Positions 23,938-31,530 of a stretch of DNA of 64,000 nucleotides are shown here, one piece after another. Made by a program: the position numbers and the translations under genes. The DNA is from Streptomyces sp. BK340. GTDB taxonomy: Bacteria > Actinomycetota > Actinomycetes > Streptomycetales > Streptomycetaceae. The DNA lies in contig NZ_VISR01000009.1 in assembly GCF_007827595.1 (NCBI RefSeq), positions 62,001-126,000 on the forward strand, in the 5' to 3' direction. The notes below the pieces were generated by a model. It did no database searches. It was not told the origin of the DNA and was given only the letters and a program-made list of their open reading frames with translations. How positions within the stretch are numbered: position 1 is the first letter of the stretch; each line of letters begins with the position of its first letter.

Positions 23938-24867
23938 ATGGCGACCCGGCTCGGCCTGAGTCTTCCCCAGATGCGGCAGTACTCCATCGGCAAGGACGTG
24001 CCCGACGTGGCGCGCGCCGCCGAGGAGATCGGTTACGACAGCCTGTGGGTCTTCGAGCGAGCCCTCTTCCCGGAGCCCGCCGTCCAGGGCCTGTACGGCG
24101 TCGAGGGCCTGCCCTGGCCCGACCAGTACCGGAACGTGGCGGACCCGCTGATCACCCTCACCCTGGCCGCCGCGGCCACCGAGCGGGCCCGGCTCGGCTC
24201 CAGCGTGCTGGTCGCGCCGCTGCACATCCCGTTCCAGCTCGCCAAGGCCCTCGCCTCGCTGGACGCGGCGAGCGGCGGCCGGGTGATCGCGGGCTTCGGC
24301 ACCGGCTGGTCGCTGGACGAGTACGCTGCCGCCGGCGTCCGGCCGATCGCGGAGCGCGGCAAGGTGCTCGACGAGATCATCGAGGTGTGCCGGGCGGTGT
24401 GGGGCCCGGACCCGGTCCGCTACGACGGCCGTATCACCAGGATCGAGTCCGCCGTGGTCGGGCCCAAGCCCGCGCGGCCGATCCCCATCCTGCTGGCCGC
24501 GAGCAACAGGAAGGCGCTGACCCGGCTCGTCGACCACGCCGACGGCTGGCTTCCGGTGGGCATGGGCGTGGAGCAGATCGCCGGGCAGTGGCGGCGGTTG
24601 CAGGACCTGGCGGCCGAGCGCGGCCGGAAGGAACCGATCCGGACGGTGCTGCGGGTGAACTGTGTCCGCCTGCCCAAGGCCTACGAGGGCGCGGACCGCA
24701 GCCCCTTCCAGGGCGACGTCGATCAGATCGTCGAGGACCTGGTGGCGCACGCGCAGATCGGTCTGGAGGAGATCCTCGTCGATCTCCAGGGCACCGCGCG
24801 GGACGCGCAGGAGCTCAAGGACGTCGCCGCCGAACTGTTCGAGAAGGCGCGGGCGGCCGGAGTCTGA
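23938..24867 (+). CDS. LLM-class F420-dependent oxidoreductase
   Basis: This 309-residue TIM-barrel protein of the luciferase-like monooxygenase class contains GYDSLWVFERALFPEP, VLVAPLHIPFQLAKALASLD and RVIAGFGTGWSLDEYAAAG, typical of actinobacterial F420-dependent oxidoreductases rather than FMN luciferases. The substrate is unknown. ATG 23938 has GAGGAG nine bases upstream. A perfect 16-bp hairpin that includes the stop codon ends the transcript. Confidence 0.88.
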   Translation: MATRLGLSLPQMRQYSIGKDVPDVARAAEEIGYDSLWVFERALFPEPAVQGLYGVEGLPWPDQYRNVADPLITLTLAAAATERARLGSSVLVAPLHIPFQLAKALASLDAASGGRVIAGFGTGWSLDEYAAAGVRPIAERGKVLDEIIEVCRAVWGPDPVRYDGRITRIESAVVGPKPARPIPILLAASNRKALTRLVDHADGWLPVGMGVEQIAGQWRRLQDLAAERGRKEPIRTVLRVNCVRLPKAYEGADRSPFQGDVDQIVEDLVAHAQIGLEEILVDLQGTARDAQELKDVAAELFEKARAAGV

Positions 24868-24884
24868 GTCCGGCCGCCCGCGCC
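24846..24884 (+). terminator. Terminator overlapping the oxidoreductase stop codon
   Basis: GGCGCGGGCGGCCGGA (24846-24861) pairs perfectly with TCCGGCCGCCCGCGCC (24869-24884). The TGA stop lies in the seven-base loop. It can serve both convergent genes. Confidence 0.7.
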
Positions 24885-24900
24885 TCGGTCCGACTCCCGG

Positions 24901-26613
24901 TCAGTCCTCGGGAAGCTCGACCGGCGCGATCTCGTCGTAGACGTCACCCGGGCCCGGGTTGGCCGCGTCGGTCTCGCCGCCGAAGTGGTGCATGACGCCC
25001 CAGACCGCGTTCAGCGCGGTCTGGATCGCGCCCTCGGCCCAGCCGGCCGTCCAGGAGATGTCGTCGCCGGCGAGGAAGATGCCCCGCTTGTCCTCGGGCA
25101 GCCGGTCCTGCATGAAGTGCGTGAACAGGCGCCGCTGGTAGCGGTAGTGCCCGGGCAGGTTGGCCTTGAACGCGCCCATGAAGTAGGGCTCGTTCTCCCA
25201 GGAGACGGTCACCGGGTTGCCGATGATGTGCTTCCGGATGTCGACGTTCGGGTAGATCTCGCCGAGCGACTTCAGCATGACCTCCATCCGCTCGTTCGCG
25301 GACAGCGGCAGCCACTTCAGGCTGTCGTCGCACCAGGTGTAGGACAGGCAGATCACGGCGGGCTTGTCCGGGCCGTCGTCCAGCAGGTAGGTACCGCGGG
25401 TCATGCGGTCGGTGAGCGTCATCGACATGACGTCCCGGCCGGTCGGATTTCCCTTGTCGTCGACGGCCTTGTCCAGCCAGAACGGCCGGTCCACGGGCAC
25501 GAAGAGCTTCGAGGACTCCATGTAGTGGGTGCGCTCGATCGCGGTCCAGTGGTCGATCGGGAAGAGCGAGTCGTCGCAGGCGATCTTGGACAGCAGCATC
25601 CAGGACTGGGCGGTGAAGATGGCCGCCTTGTAGGTGCGGATGTCGCCGTTGGCGTCCGTCACCGTGATCTGGTTGCCCGCGGTGCGGTGCAGCCGGGTCA
25701 CGGCCGGCTTCGGCTCGCCGTCCATGTGCAGGGACTTCAGCGAGGTGCCGTACGGCCAGTGGACGATCTTCTCGGGCTCGCGCTCCCACATGCGCAGCGG
25801 CAGCTGCTGGGAGCCGCCGACGATGCCGCGGTGGTGGTCGTCGGCCTCGGTGTAGACGACCCGCAGGATCTCCAGGATGGAGTTCGGGAAGTCGGTGTCC
25901 CAGCCGCCGGTGCCGAAGCCGACCTGGCCGAAGATCTCGCGGTGCCGGAAGGACTTGAAGGCCTCGGAGTCGCAGAGGAAACCGTAGAAGGTCTGGTTGT
26001 CGAGCTTCTCGACCAGCTTCGCCCAGATCTCGCGGATGCGCGGGACGTCGCGCTCGCGCATGGCGCGGTTCATGTCGGAGAAGTCGGCGCCCTCGTCGAG
26101 GCACTTGTTCCAGGCCTCGGCGACGTCCCGGTACACCTGGGGCAGGTCGTCGATGGTCTCGGCGTAGTGCGACTCGCCCTTGAGGTCCACGACGGTGGAC
26201 GGGGTGGCCTCGGCCAGCGGGTTCGGGAAGGGCGTGGTCTCCAGGCCCACCATGTCGATGTAGTGCTGGAGGGCCGTGGAGGACGGCGGGAAGCGCATCG
26301 CGCCCATCTCGGCGGTCAGCGAGTCGTCGCAGCCCTCGAAGCCGACGGTGCGCAGCCGGCCGCCGATCTGGTCGGCCTCGTAGACGACGGGCTTGAGGCC
26401 CATCTTCATCAGCTCGTAGGCGGCCACGATGCCGGACAGACCGCCGCCGATGACGGCGACCTCGGTGCCGTGCTCGGTCGCCGGGATCTGGCCGAGCCCC
26501 GCCGGGTGGGCGAGGAAGTCGTCGTATGCGTAGGGGAAGTCCGGGCCGAACATGGTGATCGGCGGCTGCTGCTCGTCGGCGTGCTCGACGGCGTTGGGCA
26601 CCGTGGACGTCAT
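24901..26613 (-). CDS. Flavin monoamine oxidase family protein (L-amino acid oxidase / tryptophan 2-monooxygenase-like)
   Basis: This 570-residue FAD enzyme has the dinucleotide-binding motif VAVIGGGLSG at residues 52-61 and the acidic follow-up VVYEADQIGGRLRT. Its C-terminal FAD motif is GIFLAGDDISWTAGWAEGAI near 525. It should oxidise an amine or L-amino acid. Its length, the N-terminal extension and the amidase gene immediately upstream suggest a tryptophan-2-monooxygenase-type route in which the amino acid is turned into an amide that the amidase hydrolyses, but substrate identity is inference. ATG 26613. A 61-bp gap separates it from the amidase gene in one leftward operon. Confidence 0.82.
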   Translation of the reverse strand: MTSTVPNAVEHADEQQPPITMFGPDFPYAYDDFLAHPAGLGQIPATEHGTEVAVIGGGLSGIVAAYELMKMGLKPVVYEADQIGGRLRTVGFEGCDDSLTAEMGAMRFPPSSTALQHYIDMVGLETTPFPNPLAEATPSTVVDLKGESHYAETIDDLPQVYRDVAEAWNKCLDEGADFSDMNRAMRERDVPRIREIWAKLVEKLDNQTFYGFLCDSEAFKSFRHREIFGQVGFGTGGWDTDFPNSILEILRVVYTEADDHHRGIVGGSQQLPLRMWEREPEKIVHWPYGTSLKSLHMDGEPKPAVTRLHRTAGNQITVTDANGDIRTYKAAIFTAQSWMLLSKIACDDSLFPIDHWTAIERTHYMESSKLFVPVDRPFWLDKAVDDKGNPTGRDVMSMTLTDRMTRGTYLLDDGPDKPAVICLSYTWCDDSLKWLPLSANERMEVMLKSLGEIYPNVDIRKHIIGNPVTVSWENEPYFMGAFKANLPGHYRYQRRLFTHFMQDRLPEDKRGIFLAGDDISWTAGWAEGAIQTALNAVWGVMHHFGGETDAANPGPGDVYDEIAPVELPED

Positions 26614-26674
26614 GGGGTACGGACTCCTTGCGCGGGGGGTGGGGCGGGGAGGGCGGGGGTCAGGCGGGGGGAGG

Positions 26675-27463
26675 TCAGACCAGGGATCCGTACAGGCCGG
26701 GGCGGCGGTCCTGCAGATACGGGTTGGCCTCGCGGGACGCGGCCAGGAAGCCGGGGTCGGCGTCGGCGAACACCAGCTCCTCGCCGCGGCCGGCGCGGGT
26801 GCGGGCGATGCCGTCGGGGCCCGCGAGGACGGACAGTCCGACGAACTCGAACTCGCCCTCGGGGCCGACCCGGTTGACGTACGCGACGTACATCTGGTTC
26901 TCCCAGGCCCGTACCGGCACGAGGGACTCGGCGACGAACTGGAAGGGGTGCATCTGCGCGGTCGGCACGATCAGCAGGTCGGTGCCGGCCAGCGCGTGGG
27001 CGCGGACGTTCTCCGGGAACTCGACGTCGTAGCAGATCATCATGCCGACGGTCAGGCCGTTCAGCTCGGCCTGGACGACCGGCTGCTCGCCCGGTGTGAA
27101 GTGGTCGCGCTCGAAGCAGCCGAACAGATGGGTCTTGCGGTAGTTCGCGAGCCGGGTGCCGTCGGCGGAGATCAGCTGGGCGGAGTTGTAGACGGTCTCG
27201 CCGTCCCGCTCCGGATAGCCGTAGGCGATGGCCAGGCCGTGCCGGGTGGCGATCTCGGCGATCGCGTCGGCGGAGTCGCCGTCGGCGGGCTCGGCGAGGC
27301 GGCCGACGGCGTCGCCGATCGCGTAGCCGGTGAGGAACATCTCCGGAGCGGCCAGCAGCGCGGCGCCCGCGGCGGCGGCGCGGCCCGCGGCCTCGTCGAG
27401 GACCTTGAGGTTCTCGGCGACCGAGCCGGGGCGGCCGGAGCTCTGGAGCAGTGCGGTGCGCAT
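26675..27463 (-). CDS. Carbon-nitrogen hydrolase (nitrilase superfamily amidase)
   Basis: This 262-residue enzyme has the complete nitrilase-superfamily triad: Glu41 in APEMFLTGY, Lys110 in YRKTHLFG and Cys144 in MMICYDVEFPE. It hydrolyses an amide or carbamoyl group. As the first gene of an operon with a flavin amino acid oxidase it may act on the amide formed by that enzyme. ATG 27463. The upstream region holds a good promoter (27505-27534) and three phased TTGCG repeats. Confidence 0.87.
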   Translation of the reverse strand: MRTALLQSSGRPGSVAENLKVLDEAAGRAAAAGAALLAAPEMFLTGYAIGDAVGRLAEPADGDSADAIAEIATRHGLAIAYGYPERDGETVYNSAQLISADGTRLANYRKTHLFGCFERDHFTPGEQPVVQAELNGLTVGMMICYDVEFPENVRAHALAGTDLLIVPTAQMHPFQFVAESLVPVRAWENQMYVAYVNRVGPEGEFEFVGLSVLAGPDGIARTRAGRGEELVFADADPGFLAASREANPYLQDRRPGLYGSLV

Positions 27464-27504
27464 GCGGGTTCCTCACCGGAAAGGGGGGTTTGGGGGCCAC
27501 AAAA

Positions 27505-27534
27505 AAGGTACGGTCGCCGCGCTCGGCCGGACAA
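27505..27534 (-). promoter_or_regulatory. Candidate promoter of the amidase/amine oxidase operon
   Basis: On the minus strand TTGTCC (27529-27534) and TACCTT (27505-27510) are 18 bp apart. Transcription should start near 27498, about 35 nt before the ATG. Confidence 0.5.
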
Positions 27535-27543
27535 GCGGGAGCC

Positions 27544-27602
27544 GTTGCGCGCCGGTGCGCGGATTGTTGCGTGACAGGGGGGTCGGGCGGCGATTCGTTG
27601 CG
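27544..27602 (-). promoter_or_regulatory. Three helically phased TTGCG repeats upstream of the amidase operon
   Basis: TTGCG on the plus strand occurs at 27545, 27567 and 27598, so spacings are 22 and 31 bp (about two and three turns). The nearest copy is 10 nt upstream of the -35 box. The same array is found upstream of the permease-asnC operon at 42.8 kb, which suggests a shared activator such as the AsnC protein. Confidence 0.5.
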
Positions 27603-27768
27603 CGCCCCGGGGCGGGGCTCCCCTCCGCCCGGAGGCGCAGGGCGCGGTGGGGCTTCCCCGCCGGACGGGGGAGGCGGGATGCCGCCTGCGGAGCGATGTG
27701 CCGAGGGCCCGTCGCCGGGAGAGTGGTGAGCGTTCAGTTCACACTCTTGACCTGCGGAAAGGACCGTC

Positions 27769-28320
27769 ATGCAGCGTCGTACGAGGATCGCCGCCATCAC
27801 CTGTGCCGCCGCCCTGCTGATCACCGCCGGGACGGCGGGCGCGGCGATGGCCTCGGGAGCCGGGGCGCATCATCCCCAGCGGGAGGCCGCCGCGCTCACC
27901 GGCACGGCCCAGCTGTACCGGTCGGCCGGGGACGACATCACCTTCTCCTTCGACGCGCATCTGGCGCCGAAGGACAACATGAATCCGCGCAAGGCCACCG
28001 GAACGTTCGAGTTCAGCCACTACCTGCACGGGAACGGCGCCTGGGCCAAGGCGAAGGTGGACTGCCTGGTCACCGGCGGGAAGGTCGCCGTCGTCTCCGG
28101 CGTGATCACGGCCTCGGACCTGCCCGGGGCCAAGGGCAAGCGGGTCGGTGTCACGGTCCACGACCTCGGCCGGCACGACCGACTGGGCTACAGCTGGGCC
28201 GGGGTCGGCAGCCCCACGGACACCAAGGACCTGCCGCCGTGCGTCTCGTCGGCGCCCTTCGAGAAGGTGAAGCGGGGCACGGGCGACTTCGAGGTCGTGC
28301 CGTGGAACCCGGCGCTGTGA
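27769..28320 (+). CDS. Small secreted protein of unknown function
   Basis: This 183-residue protein has a clear Sec signal peptide (basic MQRRTR, hydrophobic to about residue 25, likely cleavage near AMASG-AGA). The mature domain is a beta-rich single domain with two cysteines (VDCLVTGG and PPCVSSAPF), possibly disulfide-bonded. I recall similar Streptomyces proteins labelled repetin but cannot give a function. ATG 27769 with GGAAAGGA seven bases upstream. Its stop is only 3 bp from the convergent oxidoreductase gene. Confidence 0.7.
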   Translation: MQRRTRIAAITCAAALLITAGTAGAAMASGAGAHHPQREAAALTGTAQLYRSAGDDITFSFDAHLAPKDNMNPRKATGTFEFSHYLHGNGAWAKAKVDCLVTGGKVAVVSGVITASDLPGAKGKRVGVTVHDLGRHDRLGYSWAGVGSPTDTKDLPPCVSSAPFEKVKRGTGDFEVVPWNPAL

Positions 28321-28323
28321 GGG

Positions 28324-29346
28324 TCATCCGACGCCGATGACCACCTTTCCGAGGGGGCTCGCCGACTCGTAGTAGCGGTAGGCCTCGGCGGCCTCCTCGA
28401 AGGGGAAGACCCGGTCGACCACCGGTCGCAGCCGGTGCGCGGCGATGGTGTCGTTCATGGCGGTGAACTGGGCGCGGCTGCCCACGGCCACCGCCCGGAC
28501 GGTGGCGGCCGCACGGAACAGCAGCCGCGGGTCGATCGGGGACCAGTCGCCGGAGACGGACCCGACGAGGGCGACATGCCCGTCGACGGCGATCGACCTC
28601 AGCGACTGGTCCAGGGTGCCGGCGGTGTCGACGACACGGTCGACACCCCGCCCGCCGGTCAGTTCCCGGACGGCGCGGTGCCAGTCCGGGACCTCGCGGT
28701 GGTCGACGACCTCGTCGGCGCCCAGTTCGCGCAGTCGCGCCTTCTTGGCCGGGCTGCCGGTCGTGGCGATCACCCGCGCGCCCAGGAGTGTCGCGAACTG
28801 CAGCGTGAACAGTGACACCCCGCCGGAGCCGGTGGTCAGCACGGTCTGTCCGCTGCGCACTCCGCGGCCGTCGCCGGTCAGCGCGTTCCACGCCGTGACG
28901 GCGGCGCAGGGCAGCGTCGCCGCCTCGGCGTAGGAGAGGTGGCCGGGGACGTGGACGAGGGCGTCCTCGGGGAGGATCGCCAGCTCGGTCAGCATTCCGT
29001 CGAGGGTGCCGCCGAGCTGCGGCAGGCGGTCCGGTTCCAGCGGTCCGTCCAGCCAGTGCGGGAACACGGTGGAGGCGACGCGGTCGCCGGGCCGCACCCG
29101 GTGGACGTCCGGCCCGACGGCGACGACCTCGCCGGCCCCGTCCGAGACCGGCACGACGTCCGGCTTCACGGGCAGCACGTACGTCCCACGCAGCACCAGC
29201 AGCTCGCGGAAACTGAGCGAGACGGCGCGGACGGCGACCGCGACCTCGCCGGGTCCGGGGGTGCGCGGCTCGTGCGTGCGCAGCGAGAGGCCGTCCAGGC
29301 CGCCGCCGGCGCCGAGGTGATAGCTGCGTACCGTGGAAGGGATCAC
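28324..29346 (-). CDS. Zinc-independent MDR alcohol dehydrogenase / quinone oxidoreductase
   Basis: This 340-residue medium-chain dehydrogenase has an N-terminal GroES-like domain (VAVRAVSLSFRELLVLRG) and a Rossmann domain with TVLTTGSGGVSLFTLQFA near residue 165. The catalytic-zinc Cys/His set is absent, so it is likely an NADPH-dependent enone or quinone reductase. GTG 29346 lies six bases after the SnoaL-like gene, so they form an operon. The divergent XRE/MmyB regulator probably controls both, as such regulators commonly sit next to oxidoreductases. Confidence 0.87.
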   Translation of the reverse strand: MIPSTVRSYHLGAGGGLDGLSLRTHEPRTPGPGEVAVAVRAVSLSFRELLVLRGTYVLPVKPDVVPVSDGAGEVVAVGPDVHRVRPGDRVASTVFPHWLDGPLEPDRLPQLGGTLDGMLTELAILPEDALVHVPGHLSYAEAATLPCAAVTAWNALTGDGRGVRSGQTVLTTGSGGVSLFTLQFATLLGARVIATTGSPAKKARLRELGADEVVDHREVPDWHRAVRELTGGRGVDRVVDTAGTLDQSLRSIAVDGHVALVGSVSGDWSPIDPRLLFRAAATVRAVAVGSRAQFTAMNDTIAAHRLRPVVDRVFPFEEAAEAYRYYESASPLGKVVIGVG

Positions 29347-29352
29347 CGCCGG

Positions 29353-29775
29353 TCACCCCTCGATGAACTGGTAGTCGCCGACGATCCGGCCGTCGGGGCC
29401 GAGCACGAGGACCTCCAGGCCCACCCCGGCGGGCTCGCCGCCGTCCCTGGGCGTCATCTCCCAGTGGAACTTCACGACGTCGTGGAGCCGGTCGGCGTCG
29501 CCGCGCGAGCGGAAGACGAAGGTGCCGGGCGCGACGAACTCCTCGTGGGCCCGCGTCACCCGGAACTCCAGCGCGCCGTGCCCGCGTGCCTCCAGGGCGA
29601 GCCGGTCGAAGCCCAGGCCCTCGGCGGCCTCCGCCAGCTCCTTGGGCGGCTGCAGCACATGGACCGCCTCGTCGGACCACAGCTCACGGATCGCGGTGCG
29701 GCGCCGCTCCGCGTCGGGCTCGTTCCAGACGGCGACGTACTTCTCGGTGAGTCGGCTGATGCCGGTGTCGGACAT
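29353..29775 (-). CDS. Nuclear transport factor 2 / SnoaL-like protein
   Basis: This 140-residue protein has the NTF2-like cone fold signature: an N-terminal helix (LTEKYVAVWNEPDAERRRTA) followed by strands with RELWSDEAVHV and FHWEMTP. Such proteins are small isomerases, hydrolases or ligand binders, and the substrate is unknown. It is the first gene of a two-gene operon with the MDR oxidoreductase and is divergent from the XRE/MmyB regulator. Confidence 0.8.
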   Translation of the reverse strand: MSDTGISRLTEKYVAVWNEPDAERRRTAIRELWSDEAVHVLQPPKELAEAAEGLGFDRLALEARGHGALEFRVTRAHEEFVAPGTFVFRSRGDADRLHDVVKFHWEMTPRDGGEPAGVGLEVLVLGPDGRIVGDYQFIEG

Positions 29776-29896
29776 GGTCGTTCCCCTCGGTTGCGCAGGT
29801 CCGGTGTACGGCCACGACCCTGCTGCGCCGGGCGTACCGGCGGCAATTCCCCGCGGGGTATCGCCCGGCCGCCGCCGGGCGGGCTAAACAGGAGGC

Positions 29897-30766
29897 ATGA
29901 TCGGTGAAACGACCACAGGCCCGCTCGCCGGCGCGTTGCGCGACTGGCGCACCCGGCGGCGGGTCAGCCAGCTGGAGCTGGCCACGCGGGCCGGAACGAC
30001 GCAGCGGCACGTCAGCTTCATCGAGAGCGGCCGGTCGGCTCCCGGCCGGTCGATGATCATCCGGCTGGCCGAGTCCCTCGAGGTGCCGATCCGCGAACGC
30101 AACGAGCTGCTGCTCGCGGCCGGCTTCGCCCCGGCGTACCCGCGGAGCAGCCTGGACGACCCGCGGCTCGAACCGGTGCGTACCGCGCTCGAACGGATAC
30201 TGGAGGGCCATCTGCCGTACCCGGCGGTGGTCGTCGACCGGTACGGCGACCTCGTCTCGGCCAACGCGGCCTTCCACGCGCTCATCGCCGGCGTGGCCCC
30301 GCACCTGCTCGTTCCGCCGGTGAGCGTTCCCCGGGTGCTGCTGCATCCGCAGGGCCTGGCGCCCCGCATCGTCAACCTGGAGCAGTGGGCGTGGCACATC
30401 ATCGACGCGGTCCGGGCCGAGAGCGTGCGCAACCCGGACGACCGGCTGCGGCGGCTGGCGGCCGGCCTCGCCGAACTGGCTCCGGCGCGGCCCCGCGAGT
30501 CGCCGGACCACCTGGGCTTCGCCGTACCGCTGCGGCTGCGGGCACCCGGTCCGGACGACGGCCGCGAGCTGACGCTGATCACCACGCTCACGCACTTCGG
30601 CACGGCGACCGACGTCACGGTGGCCGAGCTGCGCCTGGAGGCCTTCCTGCCGGCGGACCGGGAGACCGCCGGGATGCTGACCGAACTCGCCGGCGCGGCG
30701 GCTACAGCTCCTTCAGCCGCGCCACGATCTCCCGCAGCAGCCCCGGATCGGCGGCCGGACCCCTGA
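29897..30766 (+). CDS. XRE-family regulator with MmyB-like ligand domain
   Basis: This 289-residue regulator has an N-terminal helix-turn-helix (VSQLELATRAGTTQRHVSFI, residues about 24-43, followed by ESGRSAPGR) and a C-terminal MmyB-type domain (ERILEGHLPYPAVVVDRYGD) thought to bind a small, possibly fatty-acid-like ligand. It is divergent from the SnoaL/MDR operon and likely represses it. ATG 29897. Its last 65 bp overlap the convergent DUF742 gene, and its C-terminus is an Ala/Pro-rich tail encoded in that overlap. Confidence 0.87.
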   Translation: MIGETTTGPLAGALRDWRTRRRVSQLELATRAGTTQRHVSFIESGRSAPGRSMIIRLAESLEVPIRERNELLLAAGFAPAYPRSSLDDPRLEPVRTALERILEGHLPYPAVVVDRYGDLVSANAAFHALIAGVAPHLLVPPVSVPRVLLHPQGLAPRIVNLEQWAWHIIDAVRAESVRNPDDRLRRLAAGLAELAPARPRESPDHLGFAVPLRLRAPGPDDGRELTLITTLTHFGTATDVTVAELRLEAFLPADRETAGMLTELAGAAATAPSAAPRSPAAAPDRRPDP

Positions 30767-31085
30767 CCGGCAGGCGGCGGGGCTCGTCGATGCGGATCAG
30801 ACCGGCCTCGGCAAGGTCGCCGAGCAGGACCCGGACGACGGTCAGGGGCAGGTCGGCGTCCGCGGCCAGCTCGGCCACCGGGCGTGCGCCGCGGCGGATC
30901 AGATCGAGCAGCGCGGCGCGGGCGTGGTCGAGTTCCGGGTGCGCCGCGCCGTCCGGCTCCAGGGCCGTGACCCGGGACATCAGGTCGATGGTGTGCCGGT
31001 CCGAGGGCCGGGTGCGGCCCCGGGTCACGGTGTAGGGACGGACCATCGACCCGGTCTCGTCCTCGTACCAGTGCTCGTCGCTCAC
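30702..31085 (-). CDS. DUF742 protein (conservon CvnC-like)
   Basis: This 127-residue protein has the DUF742 core: SMVRPYTVTRGRTRP at the start and AELAADADLPLTVVRVLLGD, a winged-helix-like segment, near residue 75. In Streptomyces conservons the third gene encodes such a protein, which associates with the kinase, roadblock and small GTPase partners. It begins 7 bp after the roadblock gene. The expected downstream GTPase gene (cvnD) is missing: the next gene is on the opposite strand and overlaps this one by 65 bp. Confidence 0.85.
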   Translation of the reverse strand: MSDEHWYEDETGSMVRPYTVTRGRTRPSDRHTIDLMSRVTALEPDGAAHPELDHARAALLDLIRRGARPVAELAADADLPLTVVRVLLGDLAEAGLIRIDEPRRLPVRGPAADPGLLREIVARLKEL

Positions 31086-31092
31086 CGCGGGA

Positions 31093-31530
31093 TCAGGGGG
31101 CCGAGCGGGTGGCGGCGTCCAGATGGCGGCCGAGGCGGCGGACGAGCAGGGCCATCTCGTGGGCGAGCTGGCCCACGTCGGTCCGCGCCTCGCTCAGCAC
31201 GGCCAGGCGGCTGCCGTTCCCGGCCGGGGTGATGAACAGGTAGGCGTCCTCCAGCATGACCATGGTCTGCCGCACCTGCCCCGCCTCGAACCGCTCCCCC
31301 ACGGAGCGGGCGAGGCCGTGGAAGCCGGAGCAGACGGCGGCCAGGTGCTCGATGTCCCGCCGGCGCATGCCCTGCGAGCAGCTGAGCGCCAGGCCGTCGG
31401 CCGTCAGCAGCACCGCCTGGCGGACGTGGTCGGTCCGATCCACGAGGTCGTCCAGCAGCCAGCCGAGATCCGTGCCGGGCGTTCCGACGGGCGGGGCGGG
31501 GTTCTCGGGGGTCTCGTCGTCACCGTGCAT
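31093..31530 (-). CDS. Roadblock/LC7-domain protein (conservon CvnB-like)
   Basis: This 145-residue protein is a roadblock/LC7 domain (LGWLLDDLVDRTDHVRQAVL, LTADGLALSCSQGM, FITPAGNGSRLAVLSEA), the family that regulates small GTPases. I start it at ATG 31530, which overlaps the end of the kinase gene by 11 bp. Longer frames upstream lie inside the repetitive kinase tail and are not coding. It is the second gene of the conservon-like operon and precedes the DUF742 gene. Confidence 0.87.
   Translation of the reverse strand: MHGDDETPENPAPPVGTPGTDLGWLLDDLVDRTDHVRQAVLLTADGLALSCSQGMRRRDIEHLAAVCSGFHGLARSVGERFEAGQVRQTMVMLEDAYLFITPAGNGSRLAVLSEARTDVGQLAHEMALLVRRLGRHLDAATRSAP

Larger units (their letters stand above)
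27464..27768. other. 305-bp divergent intergenic region
   Basis: It holds the amidase operon promoter and repeat array (27505-27602). The remaining 27603-27768 is GC-rich without a convincing ORF and must contain the promoter of the rightward secreted protein; GGAAAGGA lies just before its ATG. Confidence 0.5.
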
